A DNA stretch of 64,000 bases. It comes from Neisseria leonii (GTDB lineage: Bacteria; Pseudomonadota; Gammaproteobacteria; Burkholderiales; Neisseriaceae). The stretch lies in the NCBI RefSeq assembly GCF_028776105.2, contig NZ_CP145606.1, forward strand, positions 1,612,001 to 1,676,000. Reading direction: 5' to 3'. Every line of letters begins with the position of its first letter. The stretch's first letter is position 1. Position numbers and translations under genes: made by a program. Below, piece by piece: positions 1-7,798 of the stretch. Below the pieces are notes generated by a model. It saw only the letters and a list, made by a program, of their open reading frames with translations, was not told the origin of the DNA and did no database searches.

Positions 1-737
1 ATTGCGGAAATTTCCGCACTGTCATCTTTCATTTCCGCCAACTCATTGTCTACAAACCACACAACATAGCTGGGTGGGTCGCAGAACACAAATTTACCGC
101 CGATATAATTTTCCCCAGCCTGAAAATAATGCACAAATTCAGGTTGCCAGTTTGATTGTTCGTTTTGTAATAAAAGTGTCTGTGGCGTAGCCGTTAATTG
201 AATAAACAGGCTTTGACAGCAAACACTTTTAATGTCGTCTAAATGGCGATTGACCGCACTGCGTTCTATGGCTTTATCTGCATTGGTATTCAAACTGGCA
301 GCATCGGCTTCATCATCAATGATAATCAGGGTATAATCTTTCAAGTGTGCTTTACTTTGAAACACATCCCGCCAACGATGTAAAATCGCGAATTTTTCTT
401 GATTACCACCATTATCGGCAAATCTTGTTTCAGCATTTCATCAAGCAAATTATCATGAGTCTCATCTAAAACAATAAATTTATCCAAAAATTTATCCAAA
501 TTATTTTTAGCGCGGTTAAGCGTTTGCATTTGCAAATGCACTGGCAATACCCAACACTTGTGCAGTTTTGCCACTTTGTACATTGCCCACCAATAAAACA
601 TTGTGTGCTTTTTTCATCGTAGGCGTGATTTTATCGAATGTGGTCTTATCTAATTTTGTCAAAAATTCTGTTACCGTATTTTTTACAGATATTGCCAATT
701 CAGAAGGGTTGAGTTGATTCAAATATGTTTGCAGCAT
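1..737 (-). pseudogene. Z1-domain ATPase of R-M locus, frameshifted, runs off window
   Basis: Z1-domain proteins are P-loop ATPases with a superfamily-II-like core that sit beside some restriction-modification genes. Three reading frames are needed to follow this one. The first (737 to about 530) carries the Walker A segment GNVQSGKTAQVLG. The second (about 540 to 390) reads TLNRAKNNLDKFL through DLPIMVVIKKNS. The third (about 390 to 1) reads ILHRWRDVFQSKAHLKDY, then Walker B LIIIDDEADAASL and the motif LTATPQ. Residues expected between the first two pieces seem to be missing, so there is probably a small deletion as well as two frameshifts. It starts 4 bases after the endonuclease pseudogene and is the last visible gene of the operon. 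The 3' end lies outside the window. Base composition is AT-rich, unlike the chromosome around it. The Z1 identification is firm from the motifs; loss of function is inferred. Confidence 0.75.
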
Positions 738-740
738 TTT

Positions 741-1782
741 TTACAACTCCTTCCCTTTGAATGATAACAACCCAATATTGGGATCATCGGTTGACCGCAG
801 TTCAAACTGATTATTACCGTATTCGCGCAAAACCTCATCGGTAACCATTTGTCCTGTTTTCAGGCAGCCCGAAACTTCCAAACGCCCTTTTATCCACTTT
901 CCCAATGTTTTCAAATCATTCTCGGAACGGAGATTTTTGGCAAAATCCCCCGATGTTTTACAAGAAAATTGCCAACCATCGTCGGTAATCACAGTAAATG
1001 TTTGCTCACGCGGATAGCCATCTTGTCTGGTAATCTCGTTAGACACAATCAATTCCACTTCATACCAAGAACGGGGTTTCACAAAACCGCGTTTATCACG
1101 CCGGCCTTTGCCAAAAAAGCAATTTAAATTGCTTTTTTCTTCGGTTTTGGCTTGAATGGCAAATTGATATTGTGCTGGCTGTCTGAAAAGTTCAGCGACT
1201 TTACTTTCCTCGATTTTTTAACTCCGAGACAGTTTTCCAAATGCACATTGTGCAGTTTAAAAATGGTCGGTTCATTGGCTTGATGAATGGCATGCCTAAA
1301 TCTTCAATGACAGCTTGAATATTGCTCCGAAAATGTAAAGCACTTTGGCGTTCATCAATATGAAACATGGTTTCATAAGTTCGTTCGGTTTTGTCCCAAA
1401 AGCAGGTTAAGTTTGCCGACCCAATCAAACCGTCCAACTTATCCTGATTTTTGAACGAATACATTTTTCCATGAAATTTGACACGGGGAGACACACGAAC
1501 GGACCCCCGCTTTTCAGTTTGCAAAAATGTATCCAGCTCACACAAACTGCGGTATTGAGGCTGTGAAAATCCTTCCAAATAATGCATACCTACCAATAGC
1601 TCGATTTTTTGAATTTGATGATTTAATTCTAAGATTTTATGCAATTCTTTTACGGCATCGTTGGAAACATAGCCCGTTGCCATCAAAACCTCATCTGCTG
1701 ATTTAAACAAATCAAACCAAACCGTATTGAGCGATTTATCGGTAATTTTCGCAGGATACAAATTAGAAAATACCGTATTCAT
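741..1782 (-). pseudogene. NgoFVII-like PLD-family restriction endonuclease, frameshifted
   Basis: The N-terminal piece (1782 to about 1280) has a phospholipase-D type active site, HGKMYSF followed by [13 protein letters not shown], as in the NgoFVII endonuclease family. The reading then shifts near 1275-1283 into a frame giving [19 protein letters not shown]. It shifts again near 1210-1215 into the frame that runs to 741, with [20 protein letters not shown] and a C-terminal domain ending [10 protein letters not shown]. Joined, the pieces make about 347 codons, close to a full-length enzyme with a C-terminal DNA-recognition domain. The second shift is next to a run of A residues. The start overlaps the stop of the preceding methyltransferase piece by four bases (ATGA). 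No single frame covers both the nuclease and the C-terminal domain, so the enzyme is probably inactive. The target site of NgoFVII itself is GCSGC; whether this homologue shared it is inference. Confidence 0.8.
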
Positions 1783-2135
1783 CGCTTGCCTCCACGAATT
1801 TTGCTTAATCTGTCATGAAATAAGATCGCTTTTTCTTGTGCTAATTTTTCGTGCAAATCTACCTTTGTATAATTTCCCGAAAAAATCGGTAATATGGCTT
1901 TGGCAAGCTCTACTACGCCCAATGGCGGTACAGCATTACCAATTTGCCGGCGGACTTCGGTGGCAGAACCGACAAATTCAAAATCATCAGGGAAACTTTG
2001 CAGGCGGGTGCGTTCACGGTTGGTAAAGGGACGAGGTTCGGGGTAGTGATAGCCCCATGTTCCACCACCACCCGCCGCAATAATGGTTTTAGACGGTTCA
2101 TCGCGATGCATACGGCGATAAACATGGCTGATCAT
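1779..2135 (-). CDS. Cytosine-C5 DNA methyltransferase, C-terminal piece
   Basis: 118 residues carrying the end of the target-recognition region ([13 protein letters not shown]), motif IX ([20 protein letters not shown]) and motif X (GNAVPP). Alone it is not a methyltransferase: it completes the 247-residue piece encoded just upstream at 2132-2875. The two pieces overlap by ATGA, the start of this one being read through the stop of the other. Either one base was lost from an originally fused gene, or this is a two-subunit enzyme of the M.AquI type, where the break is at the same place. The spacing favours translational coupling, but the upstream Shine-Dalgarno is weak. It ends in an ATGA overlap with the endonuclease pseudogene. 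Confidence 0.8.
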   Translation of the reverse strand: MISHVYRRMHRDEPSKTIIAAGGGGTWGYHYPEPRPFTNRERTRLQSFPDDFEFVGSATEVRRQIGNAVPPLGVVELAKAILPIFSGNYTKVDLHEKLAQEKAILFHDRLSKIRGGKR

Positions 2136-2875
2136 GCCTTTAGATGGCCTTTGGGAATATCGGTAAAATTACCGCCCTCAGGAATGAGATCAAGCATTTG
2201 GCGCGTTTTATCGCTAATATTGAGCAATTCCTGATTTGTTGCGGATTTAGGAATATCCCGCATGGCTTTACCAGCTGTAACATAAGGTTTTAGGCCGTCT
2301 GAAATACCATGCGTAGAATGTGGATGTTGAAAATCAAAGCCCGTATCCAAGCGTATGCCCACAATGAGGACACGTTCACGAAACTGGGACACGCCAAATT
2401 CAGCAAAGTTATAAAGTTTAGCTTGGACGTAGTAACCGCAACTTTCAAAATCAGTAATAATCTGCTGAATAGCTTTTTTCTTATTGGCAGTTAATAGACC
2501 TTTGACATTTTCTGCCACAAACACTTTGGGCTTTTTCGCATTCACAAAACGCAGAAAGCTTTTGTACAAATTTCCGCGCTCGCCATCCAAACCAGGTTGT
2601 TTCCAAATCATGGAAAAATCCTGACAAGGAAAGCCGCCTAAAATAATGTCGCAATCAGGGATACTTGGATCATTTGGGTTAATCTGCTCAATATCCCCCT
2701 CAATAATCACATTACCGATATTTTTACGGAAACTCTCACACGCCCAGTATGAAAAATCATTTGCCCATACAGTTTTATATCCTGCCAGATGAAAGCCAAG
2801 ATCCAAACCACCACACCCTGAAAATAAGGAAATAATTTTAGGCTTGTTTGTTGTTGAACTAGAATTAACCTGCAT
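2132..2875 (-). CDS. Cytosine-C5 DNA methyltransferase, N-terminal piece
   Basis: Transfers a methyl group from S-adenosylmethionine to carbon 5 of cytosine in a restriction site. Visible motifs in order: motif I FSGCGGLDLGFHLAG (SAM binding), motif IV GGFPCQDFS with the catalytic Cys, motif VI VFVAENVKGL, and motif VIII QFRERVLIVGIR. The frame stops inside the target-recognition region, and motifs IX and X are in the next gene (1779-2135). The pair resembles the NgoFVII-type methyltransferase, which agrees with the adjacent PLD-type nuclease. A tract of six AGGC units lies about 75-95 bases upstream of the start. AT-rich composition points to horizontal origin. Whether the two pieces give activity cannot be decided from sequence. 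Confidence 0.85.
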   Translation of the reverse strand: MQVNSSSTTNKPKIISLFSGCGGLDLGFHLAGYKTVWANDFSYWACESFRKNIGNVIIEGDIEQINPNDPSIPDCDIILGGFPCQDFSMIWKQPGLDGERGNLYKSFLRFVNAKKPKVFVAENVKGLLTANKKKAIQQIITDFESCGYYVQAKLYNFAEFGVSQFRERVLIVGIRLDTGFDFQHPHSTHGISDGLKPYVTAGKAMRDIPKSATNQELLNISDKTRQMLDLIPEGGNFTDIPKGHLKA

Positions 2876-3117
2876 GGACGACCCCCATGCAGCTAAAAAA
2901 GAGTCGGCTCAGAAAAGCCTTTTGAATTTGAATACTTTTATGCGTTAGGCAGGCAGGCAGGCAGGCAGGCATTATGCCGTCTCTCATTACTCCTGCAAGT
3001 TTATTTATCATTTTTTTCTTTCCTAATATAGAACAGTTTTCAATTCCCTGAAAGATATTAACCATTTTTTGAAACAAAATCTAGAACCGGAATTCAAGAA
3101 TCCACCCCACATTCATC
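2876..3117. other. Intergenic region upstream of methyltransferase
   Basis: Holds the AGGC repeat and, on the minus strand, a short open frame (2865-3077) that runs through the repeat and ends 10 bases inside the methyltransferase start. That frame has no recognisable protein similarity. It could act as a leader read-through or be chance. No other gene is seen. Confidence 0.5.
2947..2970. repeat. Tetranucleotide tract (AGGC)6
   Basis: Six perfect tandem AGGC units (GCCT on the minus strand), followed by one extra A. The tract sits upstream of the methyltransferase gene on its transcribed strand. Tracts of this kind in Neisseria often change length by slipped-strand mispairing. Here the position would affect the promoter or leader rather than the known coding frame. 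Confidence 0.9.
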
Positions 3118-3157
3118 AGGCCGTCTGAAAAAGGATTTCCCCGTTTTCAGACGGCCT
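3118..3157 (-). terminator. Inverted DUS terminator after etfA
   Basis: AGGCCGTCTGAA at 3118-3129 and its complement at 3146-3157 form a 12-bp stem. It lies downstream of the etfBA operon and abuts the parS palindrome, sharing base 3157. Confidence 0.8.
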
Positions 3158-3172
3158 GTTTCACGTGAAACA
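3157..3172. promoter_or_regulatory. parS centromere site 1
   Basis: Perfect 16-bp palindrome TGTTTCACGTGAAACA, identical to the consensus ParB-binding parS site. In bacteria these sites cluster near the replication origin and load ParB for chromosome segregation. Confidence 0.9.
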
Positions 3173-3189
3173 TTTGTTTGTACACTCGC

Positions 3190-4128
3190 TTATGATTTTT
3201 GCAGCGCAGCCGTCAGCTTCGGCACGATTTCAAACAAATCGCCGACGATACCGTAATCCGCCACATTGAAAATCGGCGCATCGGGGTCTTTGTTGATAGC
3301 AACAATCACTTTGCTGTCCTGCATACCGGCCAGATGCTGAATCGCACCGGAAATACCGACGGCGATATACAGTTCGGGCGCAACGACTTTTCCGGTTTGT
3401 CCCACTTGGTAATCATTCGGCGCATATTCGGCATCGACAGCGGCACGGCTGGCTCCGATGGCGGCATTCAGAGCATCGGCCAAGGGGGTCAGCAGGGCGT
3501 TAAACTGTTCGGCGCTGCCCAAAGCGCGCCCGCCGGAAACAACCACGCGGGCTTGGGTCAATTCCGGCCGGTCGGATTGGGTCAGCTCCCGGGAAACGAA
3601 ACGGCTCAGATTTTGTGCCGGCAACGCCGCCACCGTTTCGATTACGGCATTACCGCCCTCGGCCGCTGCGGCATCAAATGCAGTCGGTCGGAAAGTGAGT
3701 ACCAATTTTTCTTCATCGCTGCGCACGGTAACAAAAGCATTGCCGGCATAAATCGGGCGCACAAATGTGCTGCCGTCTACAATTTCGGTTAAATCGGATA
3801 TTTGCGGGCAATCCAGCAGGGCGGCGATACGCGGCATCAGGTTTTTGCCGGCAGCAGTAGCGGCAGCAGTCAAATAACGGTAGCCTGCCGCCAGCGAAGC
3901 GGCCAGCGGTGCGGTTTCTTCAGCCAAACTTTCGGCATAATGCGGTGCATCGGCCAGTAAAACTTTGGCCACGCCCTGAACGGATTTGGCCTGTTCGGCA
4001 ACCGCCTGCGCACTGCTGCCGGCCACTAGGATATGCACTTCGCCCAGCTTGGCCGCTGCCGTTACGGCATGAAAGGTGGCGGGATTTAAGGTTTGGTTGT
4101 TATGTTCGGCAATCACTAATACGGTCAT
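3190..4128 (-). CDS. etfA: Electron transfer flavoprotein alpha subunit
   Basis: FAD-binding subunit of the heterodimeric electron transfer flavoprotein, which takes electrons from acyl-CoA and related dehydrogenases in the cytoplasm and passes them towards ubiquinone. 312 residues, normal for EtfA. The C-terminal FAD-binding signature LYIAVGISGAIQH is present, followed by INKDPDAPIF. The start chosen is the second of two adjacent ATGs (MTVLVIAEHN), because it lies 7 bases from the AGGAG ribosome site; the ATG at 4131 would be too close. It lies 11 bases downstream of etfB in the same operon. An inverted DUS pair terminates the unit at 3118-3157. Confidence 0.95.
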   Translation of the reverse strand: MTVLVIAEHNNQTLNPATFHAVTAAAKLGEVHILVAGSSAQAVAEQAKSVQGVAKVLLADAPHYAESLAEETAPLAASLAAGYRYLTAAATAAGKNLMPRIAALLDCPQISDLTEIVDGSTFVRPIYAGNAFVTVRSDEEKLVLTFRPTAFDAAAAEGGNAVIETVAALPAQNLSRFVSRELTQSDRPELTQARVVVSGGRALGSAEQFNALLTPLADALNAAIGASRAAVDAEYAPNDYQVGQTGKVVAPELYIAVGISGAIQHLAGMQDSKVIVAINKDPDAPIFNVADYGIVGDLFEIVPKLTAALQKS

Positions 4129-4139
4129 CATCGTTCTCC

Positions 4140-4886
4140 TTAAATCACTTTGGCCGCTTGCAGCTTGGCAACCAGCTCTTCTACACTGTTTACCCGGATA
4201 CCTGCCTGCCGTGCTTTGGGTTCGGCATACGACAGTGTTTTCAGACGGCCTGCAACATCGACACCCCATTCGGCAGGCGTGGTTTTTTCCAGCGGTTTTT
4301 TCTTGGCAGCCATCAAATTGGGCAGTTTGACAAAGCGCGGCTCATTCAGACGCAAATCGGTACTGATGACGGCAGGCAGCTTTAAGGCGACTGTTTCCAA
4401 ACCGCCGTCGATTTCGCGCGTTACCAGCACTTCGCCGTCCTCCAACACCACTTTTCCGGCAAACGTACCTTGCGGCGCATTCAGCAGCGCGGCCAGCATC
4501 TGCGCGGTTTGGTTGGCATCGTCATCAATCGCCTGCTTGCCCAGCAACAGCAATTGCGGCTGCTCTTTTTCCGCCACCGCTTTAATCAGTTTGGCCACCG
4601 CCAGCGGCTCAACGGCAGATTCGGTTTCAATATGCACGGCACGGTCGGCACCCATGGCCAGCGCAGTACGCAAGGTGTCTTCACATTTCTTCCCGCCGAT
4701 GCTGACCGCCACGATTTCGCTCACTTTGCCTGCTTCTTTCAGGCGCACCGCTTCTTCTACGGCAATTTCGTCAAACGGGTTCATCGACATTTTGACATTA
4801 TCGATGTCCACGTCCGATCCGTCGGATTTAATGCGCACCTTCACATTGAAATCCACCACGCGCTTGACTGCAACCAATGCTTTCAT
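4140..4886 (-). CDS. etfB: Electron transfer flavoprotein beta subunit
   Basis: AMP-binding subunit of the electron transfer flavoprotein, partner of EtfA. 248 residues, the usual length. It begins [12 protein letters not shown] and has the EtfB signature around [17 protein letters not shown]. The start at 4886 is preceded by a strong GAGGAGG site; a longer reading upstream lacks one. First gene of the etfBA operon, reading away from waaC. Confidence 0.95.
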   Translation of the reverse strand: MKALVAVKRVVDFNVKVRIKSDGSDVDIDNVKMSMNPFDEIAVEEAVRLKEAGKVSEIVAVSIGGKKCEDTLRTALAMGADRAVHIETESAVEPLAVAKLIKAVAEKEQPQLLLLGKQAIDDDANQTAQMLAALLNAPQGTFAGKVVLEDGEVLVTREIDGGLETVALKLPAVISTDLRLNEPRFVKLPNLMAAKKKPLEKTTPAEWGVDVAGRLKTLSYAEPKARQAGIRVNSVEELVAKLQAAKVI

Positions 4887-5029
4887 TATGCCTCCTCGAT
4901 TAAGCCCGCCTGCGGCGGATAGATTGACGGAAACTCTACCTGTACCGGGACAGATAAAGGAATTATAGCCGAGATTAAAACGTCCCCAAGCCCCATATTC
5001 GAGCATTTATACCAAGATGCGTCCGTCTT

Positions 5030-6010
5030 TCAGACGGCCTCGACCACATCGGCAGCGGCCATATGGCGCAACAAGGCCCGATAAACTGCTTCCGGCTCCG
5101 GCATCTGTCCGACACCGCCGACATTACCCGCCAAAACCGACTGTTGCACACCGGTTTTCTGCGGATCGGTATCGGTATAAATCCCCACCAAAGGCACATT
5201 CAGCGCATTGGCCAAATGCAGCAGGCCGGTATCCACACCCGCCACGCCGCGCGCACTCTGCAACAGCGCCGCCGCCTCCATCAGACTCAGACGCGGACAG
5301 AGATGGGCAAACGGCAAGCCGTGCGCAATCGCTTCGGCACGCTGCCGCTCGCCTTCGCTGCCCCAAGGAAGATAAACCGCCGCACCGTCGCGCGCATTCA
5401 AACGCACCAGCAGTTCCCGCCAATAGTCTTGCCGCCATAGTTTGCTGTCCCGGCTGCTGGCATGCAGAGCCACATAATAAGGACGATGACGGGCAGGATT
5501 CTCCACAACCGGCGGCACTTCCGCACCGAACGCCAAACGCGGCGGCAGGGCATAATCGAACACTTGCGCAAAAAGCAGCCGGTTGCGCAATACGGCATCT
5601 TGGCCTTTGCGGACAAAAAAAGTTCTGTTATACGCCGCCGAAACCCAAGATTCACGCGCGCTTTGACGGTCCAACCCCATCAACGGCGCATTGGCAAGTT
5701 TGGCAAACAGCGCACTTTTAAACAAACCCTGACTGTCCAACACAAAATCGTAACGCTCCCGCATCAAAGTCTCTTTCAAATGCCACAGCGCACGCCAAGT
5801 TTCCATACTGCCTAAATTTTTACGCCACGCCCGCCAGCGCAAAGTATGCACGTTCCTCACAAACGGATGCAGCCGCGCGATATCGGCAAACGACTCCTCA
5901 CACAGCCAATGAAGCTCAATATCCGGCTCCGCCTGCGCCAAATCCGTTACCGCAGGCAGCGTATGGATTAAATCCCCCATACTGGACAAGCGCACCAGCA
6001 ATACTTTCAT
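5030..6010 (-). CDS. waaC: Lipooligosaccharide heptosyltransferase I
   Basis: Adds the first L-glycero-D-manno-heptose to Kdo in the inner core of lipooligosaccharide, on the cytoplasmic face of the inner membrane. 326 residues, typical for WaaC of glycosyltransferase family 9. It starts MKVLLVRLSSMGDLIHTLPA, the family's N-terminal pattern. DSQGLFKSALFA and the C-terminal donor-binding stretch GVDTGLLHLANAL are also visible. The frame extends upstream to 6091, but that part is a translation of the parS site (MFHVKH) and a DUS, so the start at 6010 is preferred. It has the same orientation as etfBA but is separated from it by about 140 bases. Loss of this gene in Neisseria gives deep-rough lipooligosaccharide. 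Confidence 0.93.
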   Translation of the reverse strand: MKVLLVRLSSMGDLIHTLPAVTDLAQAEPDIELHWLCEESFADIARLHPFVRNVHTLRWRAWRKNLGSMETWRALWHLKETLMRERYDFVLDSQGLFKSALFAKLANAPLMGLDRQSARESWVSAAYNRTFFVRKGQDAVLRNRLLFAQVFDYALPPRLAFGAEVPPVVENPARHRPYYVALHASSRDSKLWRQDYWRELLVRLNARDGAAVYLPWGSEGERQRAEAIAHGLPFAHLCPRLSLMEAAALLQSARGVAGVDTGLLHLANALNVPLVGIYTDTDPQKTGVQQSVLAGNVGGVGQMPEPEAVYRALLRHMAAADVVEAV

Positions 6011-6037
6011 TCGATACCCCGCAACTGCCGCTCTATT

Positions 6038-6111
6038 TTCAGACGGCCTGTCTGTATGTTTCACGTGAAACATGCTAAACAGGCTCTGCACGGCAAGCGA
6101 TGCCGTCTGAA
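6038..6111. repeat. Opposed DUS pair enclosing parS
   Basis: TTCAGACGGCCT at 6038-6049 and ATGCCGTCTGAA at 6100-6111 face each other with the parS palindrome between them. The stem is long-spaced (50-base loop), so terminator function between the nicotinamidase gene and waaC is uncertain. Confidence 0.6.
6057..6072. promoter_or_regulatory. parS centromere site 2
   Basis: A second perfect TGTTTCACGTGAAACA, 2.9 kb from the first. It lies just upstream of the waaC start and inside a pair of opposed DUS. Confidence 0.9.
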
Positions 6112-6124
6112 AGGCCTAAATAAA

Positions 6125-6766
6125 TCAACTGATTGATTTTAAATAATCTTTAATTGCTTCGGCGTTTTCCAGCACGACCGCACCGGCTTCGATCATTTCC
6201 GTCCAAGCAGCTTCAATCGTGTCGGGCGCGATACCGCGACAGGCCGAAGCATTGACAATCACCAGCCATTTTCCCGCACGCAGCAGCTGCAAAACCGTAT
6301 GTTTCACGCAATAATCGGTTGCCAGACCACCCACCAGTAAAATATCGGCCTCTTTACTGCGCAACCACTCTACCAGTCCCGTACTCAGCCGCTCTTCAAT
6401 ATCGTGAAAACACGCACCGTAAGGGTGGAGCTGCGGATCCACCCCTTTCCACACACAATAATCATAACCGTCCAAATCCGGCAAACCATCCAGCAGTTCA
6501 TAGCCGACCGAACCGACCATCGCATGCGACACCCATGTCAAATCGGCATTCGGCAGGCCTGTGCTTTTCAACATATCCACAGGATTATCCACAAGCCATG
6601 CCGCACTGGTATGGTGCGCGTCTTTCGTCATCACCCGCCAGTCGGCTAACGCCGCCTGGGCATTCAGTTCGGTCGCAATGGTGTCGCCTTCGGGAACGGG
6701 CAGTTCCGTCGGACAAAGCGGTGTGAACGTTTTTTGCGCATCTACATCAATCGAAACAATTTTCAT
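6125..6766 (-). CDS. pncA: Nicotinamidase / isochorismatase-family hydrolase
   Basis: Hydrolyses nicotinamide to nicotinate and ammonia for NAD salvage. 213 residues, normal for PncA. The isochorismatase-fold catalytic set is visible: Asp9 in IDVDAQKTF, a Lys in CVWKGVDP, and the nucleophilic Cys in GGLATDYCVKHT. The metal-ligand area is KDAHH. The start at 6766 (MKIVSIDVDA) begins at the conserved first strand; upstream codons have no family match. A DnaA-box-like pair lies inside the gene at 6574-6594. It reads towards waaC on the minus strand. Other members of the fold exist, but the YCV and DAHH context supports nicotinamidase. Confidence 0.85.
   Translation of the reverse strand: MKIVSIDVDAQKTFTPLCPTELPVPEGDTIATELNAQAALADWRVMTKDAHHTSAAWLVDNPVDMLKSTGLPNADLTWVSHAMVGSVGYELLDGLPDLDGYDYCVWKGVDPQLHPYGACFHDIEERLSTGLVEWLRSKEADILLVGGLATDYCVKHTVLQLLRAGKWLVIVNASACRGIAPDTIEAAWTEMIEAGAVVLENAEAIKDYLKSIS
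6574..6594 (+). promoter_or_regulatory. DnaA boxes inside pncA
   Basis: TTATCCACA at 6586-6594 is a perfect box; ATATCCACA at 6574-6582 has one mismatch. Part of a run of such sites described in the findings. Confidence 0.55.
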
Positions 6767-6852
6767 AGCCAATGCCGCAGGTGAACAAAAGCACCCATTA
6801 TAACAAAAGCCGTCCATGCCTATGCTACAATCGGTACTGCTTTTCCGCCAAG

Positions 6853-6861
6853 TTATCCACA
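6853..6861 (+). promoter_or_regulatory. DnaA box abutting trmO start
   Basis: Perfect TTATCCACA directly before the ATG of trmO. It would also cover the ribosome-binding region. Confidence 0.55.
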
Positions 6862-7557
6862 ATGGAATACACCATTCAAACCATAGGCAGCGTGCATTCT
6901 CCCTACCGGCAAAAATTCGGTGTGGCGCGCCAGCCCGGGCTGGTACCCGCAGCCGCCGTCTGCATTGAGCTGAACCCCGATTTTCATGCCGACAGCGTGC
7001 GCGGTTTGGCCGATTTCGACTACATCTGGCTGCATTTTATTTTTCACGGCGTACTTGATGAGGGTTGGGCACCGATGGTGCGGCCGCCGCGCTTGGGCGG
7101 CAAACGCAAAATGGGCGTTTTCGCCACCCGCAGCCCCCACCGTCCCAATCATCTGGGTTTATCCCTGCTCAAACTCGAACGCATCGAAAGCAGCAAACCG
7201 GTGCGGATTTGGTGCAGCGGAGCCGATTTAATCGACGGCACGCCGGTTATCGACATCAAACCGTATATCCCGTTTATCGAAGCCAAACCGCAGGCAAAAG
7301 CGGGATTTGTCAGCGGCGCGCCGCAAACTTTAAACATACGCTGGCAGAATCCGGCCTGCCGCGATGCTTTGCCGTCTGAATTGGTTGCGCTGATTGAACA
7401 GAGCATCGCCCAAGACCCGCGCCCGGCTTATCAGGATATTCCCGAACGCCGCTACGGCATGGCTCTGGCCGGTTATCAGATACACTTCCATATCGTCGGC
7501 AAAGAAGCCCTGATTGTGTCGGCCTGTGCCGGCGAAACAGATCAGCAGGCCGTCTGA
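6862..7557 (+). CDS. trmO: tRNA (N6-threonylcarbamoyladenosine37-N6)-methyltransferase
   Basis: SAM-dependent enzyme that methylates t6A37 of threonine tRNAs. 231 residues, the usual length for TrmO/YaeB. The N-terminus IGSVHSPYRQKFGVARQPGL and the stretch MGVFATRSPHRPNHLGLS are the family hallmarks, followed by DIKPYIPF. The start at 6862 (MEYTIQTIG) is chosen because the conserved domain begins there. Transcribed divergently from pncA across a short gap. A DUS overlaps its stop codon and forms half of the terminator. Confidence 0.9.
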   Translation: MEYTIQTIGSVHSPYRQKFGVARQPGLVPAAAVCIELNPDFHADSVRGLADFDYIWLHFIFHGVLDEGWAPMVRPPRLGGKRKMGVFATRSPHRPNHLGLSLLKLERIESSKPVRIWCSGADLIDGTPVIDIKPYIPFIEAKPQAKAGFVSGAPQTLNIRWQNPACRDALPSELVALIEQSIAQDPRPAYQDIPERRYGMALAGYQIHFHIVGKEALIVSACAGETDQQAV

Positions 7558-7585
7558 AAACCATTTACCCCCCTTCAGGCGGCCT
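7547..7585 (+). terminator. DUS terminator after trmO
   Basis: DUS at 7547-7558, including the stop codon, with an imperfect complement TTCAGGCGGCCT at 7574-7585 followed by T residues. Confidence 0.75.
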
Positions 7586-7675
7586 TTATCCACAAAAGAA
7601 AAACCATATCAATCATTTTAAATTCAATCTGATAAATAGATTATCCGAAAAATGTCCACATATTTTTGTGGATAA
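7586..7675. promoter_or_regulatory. Pair of opposed DnaA boxes upstream of lysS
   Basis: TTATCCACA at 7586-7594 and its complement TGTGGATAA at 7667-7675, with a weaker GTCCACA between them, in an AT-rich 70-base stretch. This is a secondary candidate for an origin element. Confidence 0.5.
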
Positions 7676-7798
7676 TCTTCCATCACCGGCCGACCATACC
7701 ACCATACTTTCAAAAGTACTTGAAAACGCGTAAAATACAGCCGATTATTTATTGTTCAGGCAGTTTACGACTGCCTGTTTTTTATCAGGTATTCCGAG

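Noticed and set aside
2947-2970. CRISPR-like repeats
   Set aside because: Tandem tetranucleotide without spacers; no CRISPR array seen anywhere in the window.
2865-3077. 70-codon frame across the AGGC repeat
   Set aside because: No similarity; kept only as a possible leader in the findings.
6011-6091. Longer N-terminus of waaC
   Set aside because: It is the translation of parS and a DUS, not part of the enzyme.
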